From: Dolichospermum sp. DET69
GTDB taxonomy: Bacteria > Cyanobacteriota > Cyanobacteriia > Cyanobacteriales > Nostocaceae
NCBI GenBank assembly: GCA_017355425.1
Contig: CP070233.1
Location: forward strand, 3,823,501 to 3,887,500
DNA: 64,000 nt
Reading direction: 5' to 3'
Every line of letters begins with the position of its first letter. The stretch's first letter is position 1. The notes beneath the pieces were generated by a model that was not told where the DNA came from, did no database searches, and saw only the letters and a list, made by a program, of their open reading frames with translations. Position numbers and translations under genes: made by a program. Of this stretch, positions 9,034-17,924 are shown one piece after another.

Positions 9034-10470
9034 ATGTGGAAAGAACTAACAAACGCAATTTCTCATTTAAACATCCCTGCTGATTGGGTAGGAATTAGAG
9101 CCGTTAAAACAACTTCTACCCATCATTCCGTGCGTGATGGTTTACCCCAAAGCAATGGTAAATCATTGGATATGGGAGCAATGATAGAAGTTATAGTTGA
9201 TGGTTGTTTAGGCTATGCAGCCACCAACTCCTTAGATGTTTCTAGCTTACAAAATGCTGCGGAAATCGCCTACAAACAAGCATTAGCCGCTAGTAAATGG
9301 TGGATATATCCCCTTAGTGAAAATACCCGTCCCAAAGTAGTTGGTGAATATAACTCGCCATTTTTAGAACCATTTAACGCTTTTAGTCCTGGAGAAATCA
9401 ACAATCTATTAATTCGGATTTGTCAGCAACTCAAAATTAACGATAAAATCATTCAAACTACAGCCACCGTCGGTACAGATCAAAAAGAAACTTGGTTTGT
9501 GAGTAGTAACGGTTCAGAAGTATATCAAAATATTCTATCTCTTAGTCATCATTTTGGAGCGATCGCTCAAGACGGCGCAATCGTCCAACCACGCACCAAC
9601 AACGGCGCTCATGCAAACTCTTATCAAGGAGGTTGGGAACTGTTCAAACACGATAATTTATGGCATCAAGTTCAAAAAGTTGGTGAACAGGCATTAGAAT
9701 TATTAACAGCGGAAGAATGTCCAACTACTCGGACTAATTTAGTTTTAGCGCCAGATCAAATGATGCTACAAATTCATGAAAGTATCGGACATCCTTTAGA
9801 AATTGACCGCATTTTAGGAGATGAACGCAACTATGCCGGCGGCAGCTTTGTTACCAAAGATGATTTTGGTAAATTAGAATATGGTTCACCGCTGATGAAC
9901 ATCACCTTTGATCCTACAGTACCAGGTGAATTTGCCAGTTATAGTTTTGATGATACTGGTGCAGTAGCTACCAAAGAATATGTTATTAAAGAAGGCATTT
10001 TACAACGCGGTTTAGGCAGCTTAGAAAGTCAAGCTAGAGCAGATTTACCCGGTGTTGCTTGTGCGCGAGCTTGTTCCTGGAATCGTCCCCCCATAGACAG
10101 AATGGCTAACTTAAATTTAGAACCAGGAAATGCCAGCTTTGAAGAAATTATCTCAGGAATAGAACATGGTATTTACATGGAATCTAACCGTTCTTGGTCA
10201 ATAGATGATCAACGTTATAAATTTCAATTTGGTTGTGAATATGCCAAGCTAATTGAAAACGGTAAACTTACTAAAACCCTTCGTAATCCTAACTATCGTG
10301 CTACCACACCAGAATTTTGGCATAGTTTAATTAAAGTTGGTAATGATTCTAATTGGCAAATATACGGTACACCTTTCTGTGGTAAAGGAGAACCAAATCA
10401 AGCCATTTCTGTAGGTCATGGTTCACCGATTTGTGAATTTGCAAATGTTGAGGTTTTTGGTGGTGGTTGA
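9034..10470 (+). CDS. tldD: TldD family metalloprotease subunit
   Basis: The 478-aa protein has the zinc-protease motif HESIGHPLEIDR (HExxxH) near residue 248 and the TldD C-terminal domain with ANLNLEPG and GHGSPICEF. TldD works with TldE (PmbA) as a heterodimeric zinc protease that trims modified peptides and CcdA-like antitoxins in other bacteria. The partner subunit lacking the metal site is encoded at 11317-12666, with a Uma2 gene between them. The cytoplasmic location is inferred from the lack of a signal peptide. Confidence 0.93.
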   Translation: MWKELTNAISHLNIPADWVGIRAVKTTSTHHSVRDGLPQSNGKSLDMGAMIEVIVDGCLGYAATNSLDVSSLQNAAEIAYKQALAASKWWIYPLSENTRPKVVGEYNSPFLEPFNAFSPGEINNLLIRICQQLKINDKIIQTTATVGTDQKETWFVSSNGSEVYQNILSLSHHFGAIAQDGAIVQPRTNNGAHANSYQGGWELFKHDNLWHQVQKVGEQALELLTAEECPTTRTNLVLAPDQMMLQIHESIGHPLEIDRILGDERNYAGGSFVTKDDFGKLEYGSPLMNITFDPTVPGEFASYSFDDTGAVATKEYVIKEGILQRGLGSLESQARADLPGVACARACSWNRPPIDRMANLNLEPGNASFEEIISGIEHGIYMESNRSWSIDDQRYKFQFGCEYAKLIENGKLTKTLRNPNYRATTPEFWHSLIKVGNDSNWQIYGTPFCGKGEPNQAISVGHGSPICEFANVEVFGGG

Positions 10471-10569
10471 TAACATTTTTCCTGCTTTCTTCCTTCTTTC
10501 TAACTCCTGACTCCTGACTCCTCCTATAAATGCTACAATGAACAAGTAACTACTTGATGCCATATCAAT

Positions 10570-11313
10570 ATGATCATTGCTCAAGAATTAGAATTGCAAC
10601 AAAACATCTGGGCAGATGTCATCTTTCCTCCTAGTGATTTATATAGTGACGAACCTCCTGTGGAATCAGAACTGCACCTAGAGCAGATTATGCTCTTAAT
10701 TAAATGTCTCAAATGGTTGTGGAAAGATAGATATGATTTCTATGCTGCGGGAAATCTTAGTATTTACTATAGTCCTAACCAGAAAAAATCAGAATATTTC
10801 CGGGGTCCTGATTTTTTCGTCGTCTTGGAAACTGAACGCAAAACCCGTAAAAGTTGGGTAGTGTGGGAAGAAGATGGTAAATATCCTAATTTCATTTTAG
10901 AAATTCTTTCCCCAAGTACAGCTAATACTGATAGAGAATATAAAAAACAACTTTATCAAAATACTTTTCGCACACCGGATTATTTTTGGTTTGACCCTTA
11001 TACATTAGAATTTGCAGGTTTTCATTTATTAGATAATAAATATCAACCTTTGGAACTAAATGAAAAAGGACATTTATGGAGTGAACAGTTAGGTTTATAT
11101 TTAGGAATTCATCAAGGATTGTTAAGGTATTTTACTCCAGCCGGGGAGTTAGTCCCGACACCTGAAGAAAGCGCGGAACAGGAAGCTAGAAAAGCAGAAA
11201 TACAAGCTAACAGAGCAGAACAAGAAAATCAAAGAGCAGAACGAGAAGCTAGAAAAGCAGAACGTTTAGCCGCAAAATTGCGAGAACTAAATATTGATCC
11301 AGAAACAATTTAA
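10570..11313 (+). CDS. Uma2 family endonuclease with coiled-coil tail
   Basis: The 247-aa protein belongs to the long Uma2 subtype. The core reads YYSPNQKKSEYFRGPDFFVVL (catalytic Asp in GPDF), FILEILSPST (catalytic Glu) and KKQLYQNT. Residues about 195-240 are a charged heptad-like repeat (ARKAEIQANRAEQENQ...) predicted to form a coiled coil. It starts 99 bp after tldD and ends 3 bp before the tldE-like gene, so it is probably cotranscribed with the pair although functionally unrelated. Confidence 0.85.
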   Translation: MIIAQELELQQNIWADVIFPPSDLYSDEPPVESELHLEQIMLLIKCLKWLWKDRYDFYAAGNLSIYYSPNQKKSEYFRGPDFFVVLETERKTRKSWVVWEEDGKYPNFILEILSPSTANTDREYKKQLYQNTFRTPDYFWFDPYTLEFAGFHLLDNKYQPLELNEKGHLWSEQLGLYLGIHQGLLRYFTPAGELVPTPEESAEQEARKAEIQANRAEQENQRAEREARKAERLAAKLRELNIDPETI

Positions 11314-11316
11314 AAA

Positions 11317-12666
11317 ATGAAAATAGTAGAATTATCAACTTTAGAAAAAACTTTCAATCAACTTGTGGAAACTCTGCTGATTAAAAAGGCAGAAAATGAA
11401 TATTTCACAGTCAGACTTAGTAGCGAAAGTAGTCAATTTACTCGCTTTAATTGTGCCAAAGTTAGACAAACTGGCTGTGTTGATGATGGTGGGATTCAAC
11501 TTACATTAATGGCTAATCAACGCAGTAGTTCTCGTCAGTTTCCTTTTACCGGAAATTGGGATATAGATTGGGAATTAGCTTATACAGCTTTACAAGAATT
11601 GCGTGATGAATTACCATTATTACCAATTGATCCTTATTTAGTTTTACCATCAGGAAATAATACCAGTAGGGAAGTAAATACTAGTAAATTACTCACTCCT
11701 GAAATATTAATTTCCAGTATTCTCGAACCTGTGAATAATTTAGATTTTACTGGTATGTATGCTGGAGGAATTGTCATCAAAGGTTATGGTGATTCTAGTG
11801 GACAAAAACACTGGTTTGCAACTGATTCCTTTAATTTAGATTATTCCTTATTTATGGCATCAGGACAAGCTGTTAAAGGAACTTTTGCTGGGAGTGAATG
11901 GAATGAAGCTGCTTATCTAGCTAAAATAAATGATGGAAAACAGCAATTAGAAATGCTATCTCGTCCAGTCAAAGAATTACCAAAAGGACAATATAAAACT
12001 TATTTCGCTCCGGCTGCGGTGGCTGATTTATTGGCTATGCTTTCCTGGGGTGCTATCAGTGAGGCAGATATTCAACAAGGTAATAGTGCTTTAGTGGCTT
12101 TATCACTTCAAGAAAAACAACTTTCTCCAAAATTCACTTTAAAAGAAAACTTTCAAAGCGGTTTAGTTCCCAGATTTAATAATTTGGGAGAAATGGCTGT
12201 ACCGGAATTAACTTTAATTGAAAAAGGTATTTTAATTAATAGCTTAGTTAATTCTCGCACAGCTAAAGAATATAATAAACCCGCTAATGGTGCGAATAGT
12301 TCAGAAACATTACGTTCTCCCGAAATTAGCCCTGGTAACTTGGCATTTGCAGAGATTTTACCCAGTTTAGATACAGGATTATATGTTTCTAATTTACATT
12401 ATTTGAACTGGAGCGATCGCCCATCTGGCAGAATTACAGGTATGACTCGTTATGCTTGCTTTTGGGTAGAAAATGGCGAAATTGTCGCACCTATTGAAAA
12501 TCTGCGTTTTGATGAAAGTCTTTATCGCTTTTGGGGAACAGAAAATCTCATAGATTTAACCAACTTCCAAGAATTTATTCCCGAAGTGGGAACTTACGAA
12601 AGCCGACAATTAGGAGGTAGTTTAGTTCCTGGTATGTTAGTGAAGGATTTTACCTATACATTATAA
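11317..12666 (+). CDS. TldE/PmbA-like subunit of the TldD/E protease
   Basis: The 449-aa protein carries the TldD/PmbA fold (VRQTGCVDDGGIQLTLMANQR, FFAPAAVADLLAMLSWG-like segment, SPEISPGNLAF-like end) but has no HExxxH motif, as expected for the non-catalytic TldE partner. It begins 3 bp after the Uma2 stop, suggesting translational coupling. Together with tldD it should form the heterodimeric protease. Confidence is high for the family and moderate for the exact name pmbA/tldE. Confidence 0.88.
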   Translation: MKIVELSTLEKTFNQLVETLLIKKAENEYFTVRLSSESSQFTRFNCAKVRQTGCVDDGGIQLTLMANQRSSSRQFPFTGNWDIDWELAYTALQELRDELPLLPIDPYLVLPSGNNTSREVNTSKLLTPEILISSILEPVNNLDFTGMYAGGIVIKGYGDSSGQKHWFATDSFNLDYSLFMASGQAVKGTFAGSEWNEAAYLAKINDGKQQLEMLSRPVKELPKGQYKTYFAPAAVADLLAMLSWGAISEADIQQGNSALVALSLQEKQLSPKFTLKENFQSGLVPRFNNLGEMAVPELTLIEKGILINSLVNSRTAKEYNKPANGANSSETLRSPEISPGNLAFAEILPSLDTGLYVSNLHYLNWSDRPSGRITGMTRYACFWVENGEIVAPIENLRFDESLYRFWGTENLIDLTNFQEFIPEVGTYESRQLGGSLVPGMLVKDFTYTL

Positions 12667-12676
12667 ACCTAAAATC

Positions 12677-12709
12677 AGATCCCCGACTTCTTAAAGAAGT
12701 CGGGGATCT
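12677..12709. terminator. perfect 33-bp palindrome, terminator after the tldE-like gene
   Basis: Arms of 16 bp (AGATCCCCGACTTCTT and complement) flank a single A, 10 bp past the tldE-like stop; an AT-rich run follows. It belongs to the same dispersed 33-bp palindrome family as 3073-3105 and 52183-52214. Confidence 0.75.
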
Positions 12710-12734
12710 AAATAATTTTTATTTTTGAATTTGA

Positions 12735-12781
12735 ACTTGATCTTTAATCACTTGTTCATCATACTTATAAGTAATATCTGC
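12735..12781 (-). pseudogene. 47-bp fragment of the DUF3386 gene
   Basis: It matches 44 of 47 bases of 16762-16808, within the intact DUF3386 gene (codons for DITYKYDDQVIKG), in the same orientation. It sits immediately upstream of the DUF262 cassette, while the intact gene lies immediately downstream. Confidence 0.75.
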
Positions 12782-12827
12782 TAACTAAGCAAAGCCACCA
12801 CTTTAGATAAGAAAAGGAGTCACAAAT

Positions 12828-13943
12828 ATGTATGATCAATTACAAGATAGCGATGTTATCGAGAAAGATGAAGATACTGCTGAAGAAGACAGAGATGATA
12901 ACGGAGGTTTATATCCTTATCATCCAAATGCAGCAGACATTGACATTCGAGAAGAACCACAAACAATTTTCGAGTTAATGAGAAAATATGATAATGGTAA
13001 ACTGATTATTGATCCTGATTTTCAACGCAATCTCGTTTGGAAACCAGAACAAAAAAGTAAATTTATTGAATCAGTTATTCTTAACTTTCCCTTACCTCCT
13101 TGGTATGTTAATCAAACCGTAGAAGGTAAATATATTATTGTAGATGGTTTACAACGAACATCAACTTTACATGAGTTTGTTAATGATGAATTTAAATTAA
13201 AAGGTTTAGAAGCTTTAACTGATTTGAATGGATATAATTTTTCAGGACTCAAAAAACTCCCTGGTGACTATCAAACCAGAATAGAAGATAAAAAACTTAA
13301 TCTATATTTGATCAGACCTTCTGTACCAGCTAAAGTTGTTTATGATATTTTTAATAGAATCAATACTGGTGGTACAAAACTTGAACGTCAAGAAGTTAGA
13401 AATTGTATATTTTCGGGAAAATCTACTCAACTACTCAAAGAATTATCAGAAACAGACTATTTCAAAAGAGCCATTGATTATGGAATATCCGCTACAAGAA
13501 TGAAAGATAGAGAAGTTATTTTGCGCTATTTAGCGTTTAGAATTTTTGATTATGAAAAAGAATATCAGAATGATTTAAGTGATTTTGTTGAAAATGCAAT
13601 GAAAAAGATCAATTTGATGTCAGTTCAAGAATTAAATGCTTTAAAAAAAGATTTTAATGACGTAATGAATTTGACTTTTGAGTTTTTTGGAAATAAGAAT
13701 TTCCGTTTACCAGTAGGAAAAAGTAGAGGAAAAATAAATATTGCTATTTTTGAATCTGTTTCTTATTTCTTTTCTGTAAATAACGATCAATTCCTAGAAG
13801 ATAATAAAAAATCTATTCAAGATAATTTTGATAAATTGCTAGAAAATAAAGAATATATGAATGCAGTTAAATATGGTACAAATAGTAGAAGGAAAGTTAT
13901 TATTAGATTTAAATTAGCACAAGAAATTTTAGGAAATGTATAG
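12828..13943 (+). CDS. DUF262 (ParB/GmrS-like) protein, first gene of putative defence operon
   Basis: The 371-aa protein shows the DUF262 signature: IIDPDFQRNLVWKPEQKSKF (about 60-79), FPLPPWYVN, and the DGxQR motif as IIVDGLQRTSTL (103-114). A helical region follows with FNRINTGGTKLERQEVRN. DUF262 domains resemble ParB-type nucleotide-binding nucleases and occur in GmrSD restriction and other anti-phage operons. An acidic N-terminal tail (residues 6-25) is notable. A good ribosome site (AAGGAG) lies about 12 bp before the ATG. The gene is followed after 2 bp by an ATPase gene, so the two are coupled. The role is inferred. Confidence 0.85.
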   Translation: MYDQLQDSDVIEKDEDTAEEDRDDNGGLYPYHPNAADIDIREEPQTIFELMRKYDNGKLIIDPDFQRNLVWKPEQKSKFIESVILNFPLPPWYVNQTVEGKYIIVDGLQRTSTLHEFVNDEFKLKGLEALTDLNGYNFSGLKKLPGDYQTRIEDKKLNLYLIRPSVPAKVVYDIFNRINTGGTKLERQEVRNCIFSGKSTQLLKELSETDYFKRAIDYGISATRMKDREVILRYLAFRIFDYEKEYQNDLSDFVENAMKKINLMSVQELNALKKDFNDVMNLTFEFFGNKNFRLPVGKSRGKINIAIFESVSYFFSVNNDQFLEDNKKSIQDNFDKLLENKEYMNAVKYGTNSRRKVIIRFKLAQEILGNV

Positions 13944-13945
13944 GT

Positions 13946-15328
13946 ATGCTAACTCAAATTAAATTAGAAAATTTTAAATGCTTTAAAGAAAGAACTTCTT
14001 TTTCATTAGGACAATTAACACTGCTTACAGGAATCAATGGCTGTGGTAAGTCAACTTTGCTTCAGTCTTTGCTGTTAATGCGACAATCTATTGATCATAA
14101 TGAAAACACTGATCAAATTTTGTTGAATGGTAGCTGTGTAAGTTTAAATAGTTTTAATGACGTTAGAAATATAAACAATTCTAGAAATGAAGACATTATT
14201 TTGCAATATTGTTACAATAAATTAGTTGAAATTTATGATACAAGTAATCCTAGTAAGTATACTAAATTCAACATAAGTGGAGATGCTAAATACTTTTTGA
14301 GTGAAAATTCAGAAGATGACATGGTAGGGAAAATTCAGAAAATTCAATTTTACGATAAATTAGGATTAAATTTTTTGCAAGATGAGCATATTAATAAAAG
14401 TGATTTATATAAAATAATTTCTGTTTATGAACCTCGATTAAGTAATTTTTTAAGCAAATTTATAGTTCATTATAATATTAATATTATAGATAAAAATAAT
14501 AATACAAATTCATATAGTGGAGGTACTCTTATAAATAATTTAATACCTGAACAACATTATTTTATGGTTGATAATATTGATAATATATATCAGAAAATAG
14601 CATCAGAGTGGTTACATAAATCTTTAAACTTTAGTCATATTCACTATATCTCCGCAGACCGTCTGGGTCCTCAAGAATATTATTTAAAATCTACCATCAA
14701 TAAATTTCCCAACGTTGGTGCAAAAGGTGAATTTACAGTTAATTTACTCTATAAAAAAAGAGATGATTTAGTTAATGAAAAACTATGTTTAGGTGAAGAT
14801 GCAAAAACACTAGCTACCCAAACTGAAGAATGGCTTAACGAAATATTTAATGGTGCAAAAGTTGAAGTTCCCAGTTCTCAAAGTAATATACTCGAACTTT
14901 TATTTAATACTAGCGCATCAAAAGACCGTTTTAGACCAGCTAATGTGGGATTTGGATATAGTTACATTTTACCTATTGTTGTTTCAGGTTTGATTGCTAA
15001 AGAAGGAGAAATATTAATAGTCGAAAATCCCGAAGCACATTTACATCCCAAAGCACAATCACGACTAGCTAAATTTTTAGCTAAAGTGAGTAGTTGTGGT
15101 GTACAAGTTTTTATTGAATCCCATAGTGATCATATTTTAAACGCCTTGCGAATCGCTGTTCTTGATGATATTATTACTCATGAAGACTTAAGTATATTAT
15201 ATTTTCAACAAAATCCAGAACAGCCAGTTGTGAAAATTCCTGTACAACCCAATGGGGGAATTGAAGAATGGCCAGAAGGATTTTTTGACCAAATGGATAA
15301 AGATTTTGCACGACTTTTCGGGATGTAA
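13946..15328 (+). CDS. AAA/ABC-type ATPase (DUF3696, OLD-like without TOPRIM)
   Basis: The 460-aa protein has Walker A at 29-37 (GINGCGKST), a long divergent middle, Walker B near 356-363 (ILIVENPEAHLHP) and a switch-like VFIESHSDHILNAL. It ends with the DUF3696 tail (GGIEEWPEGFFDQMDKDF). Such SMC/OLD-like ATPases are sensors or motors in many defence systems (OLD, Gabija, PARIS). It sits 2 bp after the DUF262 gene and 3 bp before the third gene, in one operon. The middle region (residues about 50-230) is unusually AT-rich and Asn-rich, consistent with acquired DNA. Confidence 0.88.
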   Translation: MLTQIKLENFKCFKERTSFSLGQLTLLTGINGCGKSTLLQSLLLMRQSIDHNENTDQILLNGSCVSLNSFNDVRNINNSRNEDIILQYCYNKLVEIYDTSNPSKYTKFNISGDAKYFLSENSEDDMVGKIQKIQFYDKLGLNFLQDEHINKSDLYKIISVYEPRLSNFLSKFIVHYNINIIDKNNNTNSYSGGTLINNLIPEQHYFMVDNIDNIYQKIASEWLHKSLNFSHIHYISADRLGPQEYYLKSTINKFPNVGAKGEFTVNLLYKKRDDLVNEKLCLGEDAKTLATQTEEWLNEIFNGAKVEVPSSQSNILELLFNTSASKDRFRPANVGFGYSYILPIVVSGLIAKEGEILIVENPEAHLHPKAQSRLAKFLAKVSSCGVQVFIESHSDHILNALRIAVLDDIITHEDLSILYFQQNPEQPVVKIPVQPNGGIEEWPEGFFDQMDKDFARLFGM

Positions 15329-15331
15329 AAA

Positions 15332-16189
15332 ATGGAAATATTTATCAATGAGGTGTCTCTACAGGGTCAGTATCTTAACGAAGCAGAATTTCGGGATGCA
15401 GTGAAAACATTCACTGCTATTTTTCTGTTAATTAATGAAAAAATTCAAGATAAGAAGCTTTACAAAGAAGAAATTGATAGAATTAAAATTTATGAAGCAA
15501 TTAGAGATTCTACATTTTCTACCAGTCTTAGTCTACTTAAAGACAAATCTTTGAAAACAGCTTTTATTAATATAGTTTTTAATAAATCAAATCCCCAAGA
15601 ATGGCGTACCGAAAAATTACATTCTTCAGAAGATTTATTTGATTGTTTAATTAGTGATGATAATTATAAAAATGTTAGTGATACTTCATTAGCTGAAGTT
15701 ACAGAACGAAAATTAAAAAGTCCTAACAGTGAATATTTACTAATTAATTTTCCAAATTCTAGTTTTATAATGGAACATCCTGATATTAAAAATAATTGTC
15801 TAATTACTATTATTAAAAATAATAATGAAATCAATCTGATATGTTTAGATAGTATAGACAGTAAATTAGCACTGGAATGTTGGTTAGAACATAAGCTAAA
15901 TTTAAGTCAATTAGAATATTCTTTAGATAGCGAAGAACCTCCAAGGGACAAACAGACAATTTTACGAGATACCACAAGATTTAAAAAAACAGCAAATAAA
16001 TGTCAAGGAAGAATTATTTATCTTGAATCAAATACAGAACGCTATTGGTATGTAGATAATTTTCATGAGGGTAAAGCGGCTCATTTAGAAGTTTTTGATA
16101 AAACAGGTAAAAATCATCTTGGAGAAGCAGATTTAGACGGAAATATTAATTATTCTAAAAGCGATTCAGATAAAACTATAGATGTTTAG
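15332..16189 (+). CDS. unknown protein with colicin-E3-like C-terminal signature; putative effector
   Basis: I do not recognise the first ~200 residues. The C-terminus (about 224-272) reads GRIIY...YWYVDNFHEGKAAHLEVFD...NHLGEADLDG. It resembles the cytotoxic ribonuclease end of colicin E3 (Y-x-W-D-x-x-H...L-E...G-x-H-L-G-x-x-D), with Asp242 and His245 keeping the D-x-x-H spacing and Glu246 or Glu253 available as the third acid. That colicin region cleaves 16S rRNA. The similarity is by eye and short, so an RNase effector is only a hypothesis. The gene is the last of the cassette, 3 bp after the ATPase. Confidence 0.6.
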   Translation: MEIFINEVSLQGQYLNEAEFRDAVKTFTAIFLLINEKIQDKKLYKEEIDRIKIYEAIRDSTFSTSLSLLKDKSLKTAFINIVFNKSNPQEWRTEKLHSSEDLFDCLISDDNYKNVSDTSLAEVTERKLKSPNSEYLLINFPNSSFIMEHPDIKNNCLITIIKNNNEINLICLDSIDSKLALECWLEHKLNLSQLEYSLDSEEPPRDKQTILRDTTRFKKTANKCQGRIIYLESNTERYWYVDNFHEGKAAHLEVFDKTGKNHLGEADLDGNINYSKSDSDKTIDV

Positions 16190-16205
16190 TTAGTCAAATT
16201 GTAGA

Positions 16206-16228
16206 GGGATAGGTAAAATACCTATCCC
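16206..16228. terminator. bidirectional hairpin terminator
   Basis: A perfect 10-bp stem (GGGATAGGTA / TACCTATCCC, loop AAA) lies between the convergent defence cassette (plus) and DUF3386 gene (minus). Confidence 0.75.
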
Positions 16229-16253
16229 GTAAAACTTTTAACTACTCAAGAAT

Positions 16254-16898
16254 CTAACCTAACAACTCAATGTTAGAAAAGATGAAATCTTGAATAGAAA
16301 TACGTTCTGCTATTTCCGTGCGAATTTCCCGACGGTTGAGAACGTAATAATTGCCTACTTTCTCATACTCATCAGTAAAATCGCTTTTACCGCCCTTTTG
16401 TGCGCCGGTTTCGGGGTCGTTGTATACAGAATTGTATGTGTGAGAAAGATAGCCTTCTCCAGTGTCATGACTGCTGAAAGTGTCAATAGTCACAAAAGTA
16501 CCGTGAATTAAACGGTGAACGTGGCAAACTTCATTGTTACGCACTTTGTAGTTATCTCCTTCCGACTTTCCACCCAGAAAAATTTCTACTGCGCCGGTTG
16601 CGTCAGTGTTACCAGCCCTAAAAGTATTTGCACCGTGAGTTTGTTCAAACGACCGACGGACGCGGTGAACAGCAATTTCCCAAGCTTGTCCGTGAATGGC
16701 TTTTTTAGCGGCTTCGTCTTCCACATTGAGAACCTCAGCTTTCATATTGGCATCAATCCGCACTTGACCTTTGATCACTTGGTCATCATACTTATAAGTA
16801 ATATCTGCGGTATATCCAGGGAAATTTGCGTCCCAAGTATAACGGTTTTGATATGCAGCCTGGAAAAGTTCTTGGGCTGAGATTTGAGTAACTGTCAT
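16254..16898 (-). CDS. DUF3386 family protein
   Basis: The 214-aa protein belongs to a cyanobacterial and plastid-lineage family of unknown function (AAYQNRYTWDANFPGYTADITYKYDD near the N-terminus, HDTGEGYLSHTYNSVY in the middle). No signal peptide or membrane segment is seen. It is divergent from the LuxR-type gene at 16990. A 47-bp piece of it is duplicated at 12735-12781 on the far side of the defence cassette. Confidence 0.85.
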   Translation of the reverse strand: MTVTQISAQELFQAAYQNRYTWDANFPGYTADITYKYDDQVIKGQVRIDANMKAEVLNVEDEAAKKAIHGQAWEIAVHRVRRSFEQTHGANTFRAGNTDATGAVEIFLGGKSEGDNYKVRNNEVCHVHRLIHGTFVTIDTFSSHDTGEGYLSHTYNSVYNDPETGAQKGGKSDFTDEYEKVGNYYVLNRREIRTEIAERISIQDFIFSNIELLG

Positions 16899-16989
16899 TG
16901 TGCTTGTCCTCTGGTTACAAGTTAAAATAGCTTTTTATCTTTGCTGGTATTAGCATAGAGGTAATTATCAAGGTTCGCATAGACCCCAA

Positions 16990-17667
16990 ATGGGTACACT
17001 TATGGCTAAAACTCTCCACGCCATTTTTCAAGCGATCGCTAACGTCCAAAATGAGCAAGAATTAAAACTAGCTCTCATGGATACCATTGGCGACCATTTT
17101 GCAGTACAACATTGGGGTATTGATCTCCTAGATGACCAATTAAATACTCAAATTGAAATTCCCGAAATTCCCGCAGTCTGCTTAGAAGCTAATCCCGTCG
17201 GGCGCTATGTTTTGGAACGTCATGCTCCCACCCATGAGCAATTAATTTTATCCCCAGAAGACTGGAAAAACTATTGTTCTCGTCACGAACACGTTATGAC
17301 TGGCCCCATAGTTTGTAATGGTCAATTAGTGGGGACTTTAAACTTTGCTCGTGACCCGGGAAGTCAGCCTTTTGATAGTAATGATTTAGCTGATTTAAGT
17401 GCAGTCTGTCTGCATTTGTCGGCAAAAATGGCCACACTCCAAGCAACACCAAAAACCTTTGCATCTGCTGATAGTTGTCCCCTCACAGCGCGGGAATTAG
17501 AAATTGCCAAATTAGTAGCTCAAGGTTTAACTAATGGGGAAATTGCGGTTAAATTATGGATTACTCAAAATTCTGTCAAGCAAGCCTTGAAAAGGATGTT
17601 CCGTAAATTAGAGGTTTCTACTCGTGCGGAAATGGTAGCGAAACTACAAGAGCGATTAGTTTCCTGA
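16990..17667 (+). CDS. GAF-like sensor + LuxR-type HTH transcriptional regulator
   Basis: The 225-aa protein has an N-terminal GAF-like region (residues ~10-150, IANVQNEQELKLALMDTIGDHF...). The C-terminal LuxR-type DNA-binding domain reads LTARELEIAKLVAQGLTNGEIAVKLWITQNSVKQ in two parts, followed by RKLEVSTRAEMV. It resembles PedR-related cyanobacterial regulators that respond to photosynthetic electron transport, but the ligand is unknown. The ATG at 16990 is used; an internal ATG at 17002 is equally possible. A hairpin terminator follows. Confidence 0.8.
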   Translation: MGTLMAKTLHAIFQAIANVQNEQELKLALMDTIGDHFAVQHWGIDLLDDQLNTQIEIPEIPAVCLEANPVGRYVLERHAPTHEQLILSPEDWKNYCSRHEHVMTGPIVCNGQLVGTLNFARDPGSQPFDSNDLADLSAVCLHLSAKMATLQATPKTFASADSCPLTARELEIAKLVAQGLTNGEIAVKLWITQNSVKQALKRMFRKLEVSTRAEMVAKLQERLVS

Positions 17668-17702
17668 AAAGTCGTAAAAATAAACTTTTAAACAGTTCTC
17701 CA

Positions 17703-17731
17703 GAGATTCTGTAAATTATACCAGAATCTCT
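17703..17731 (+). terminator. hairpin terminator after the LuxR-type gene
   Basis: A 10-bp stem, AGAGATTCTG / CAGAATCTCT, with a 9-nt loop lies 36 bp past the stop codon. Confidence 0.7.
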
Positions 17732-17924
17732 AGAAAGTTTATTCATTAGGCTGTGCTGAAAAATTTTAACTAATTTTAAAATATATTACTCTTTTGATAC
17801 AGCTAATATAAAAATCTTCTGTTAACTTATATAGCAGTGTGTATTTGCATAACAATGTTGGGTTAAGAGTCCCTCAACCCAACCTACATTTTCTTGTTTC
17901 CTGTTCCCTATTATAAAAAATATT

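Noticed and set aside
16515-16880. Plus-strand ORF opposite DUF3386
   Set aside because: Shadow of the conserved minus-strand gene, with no ribosome site.
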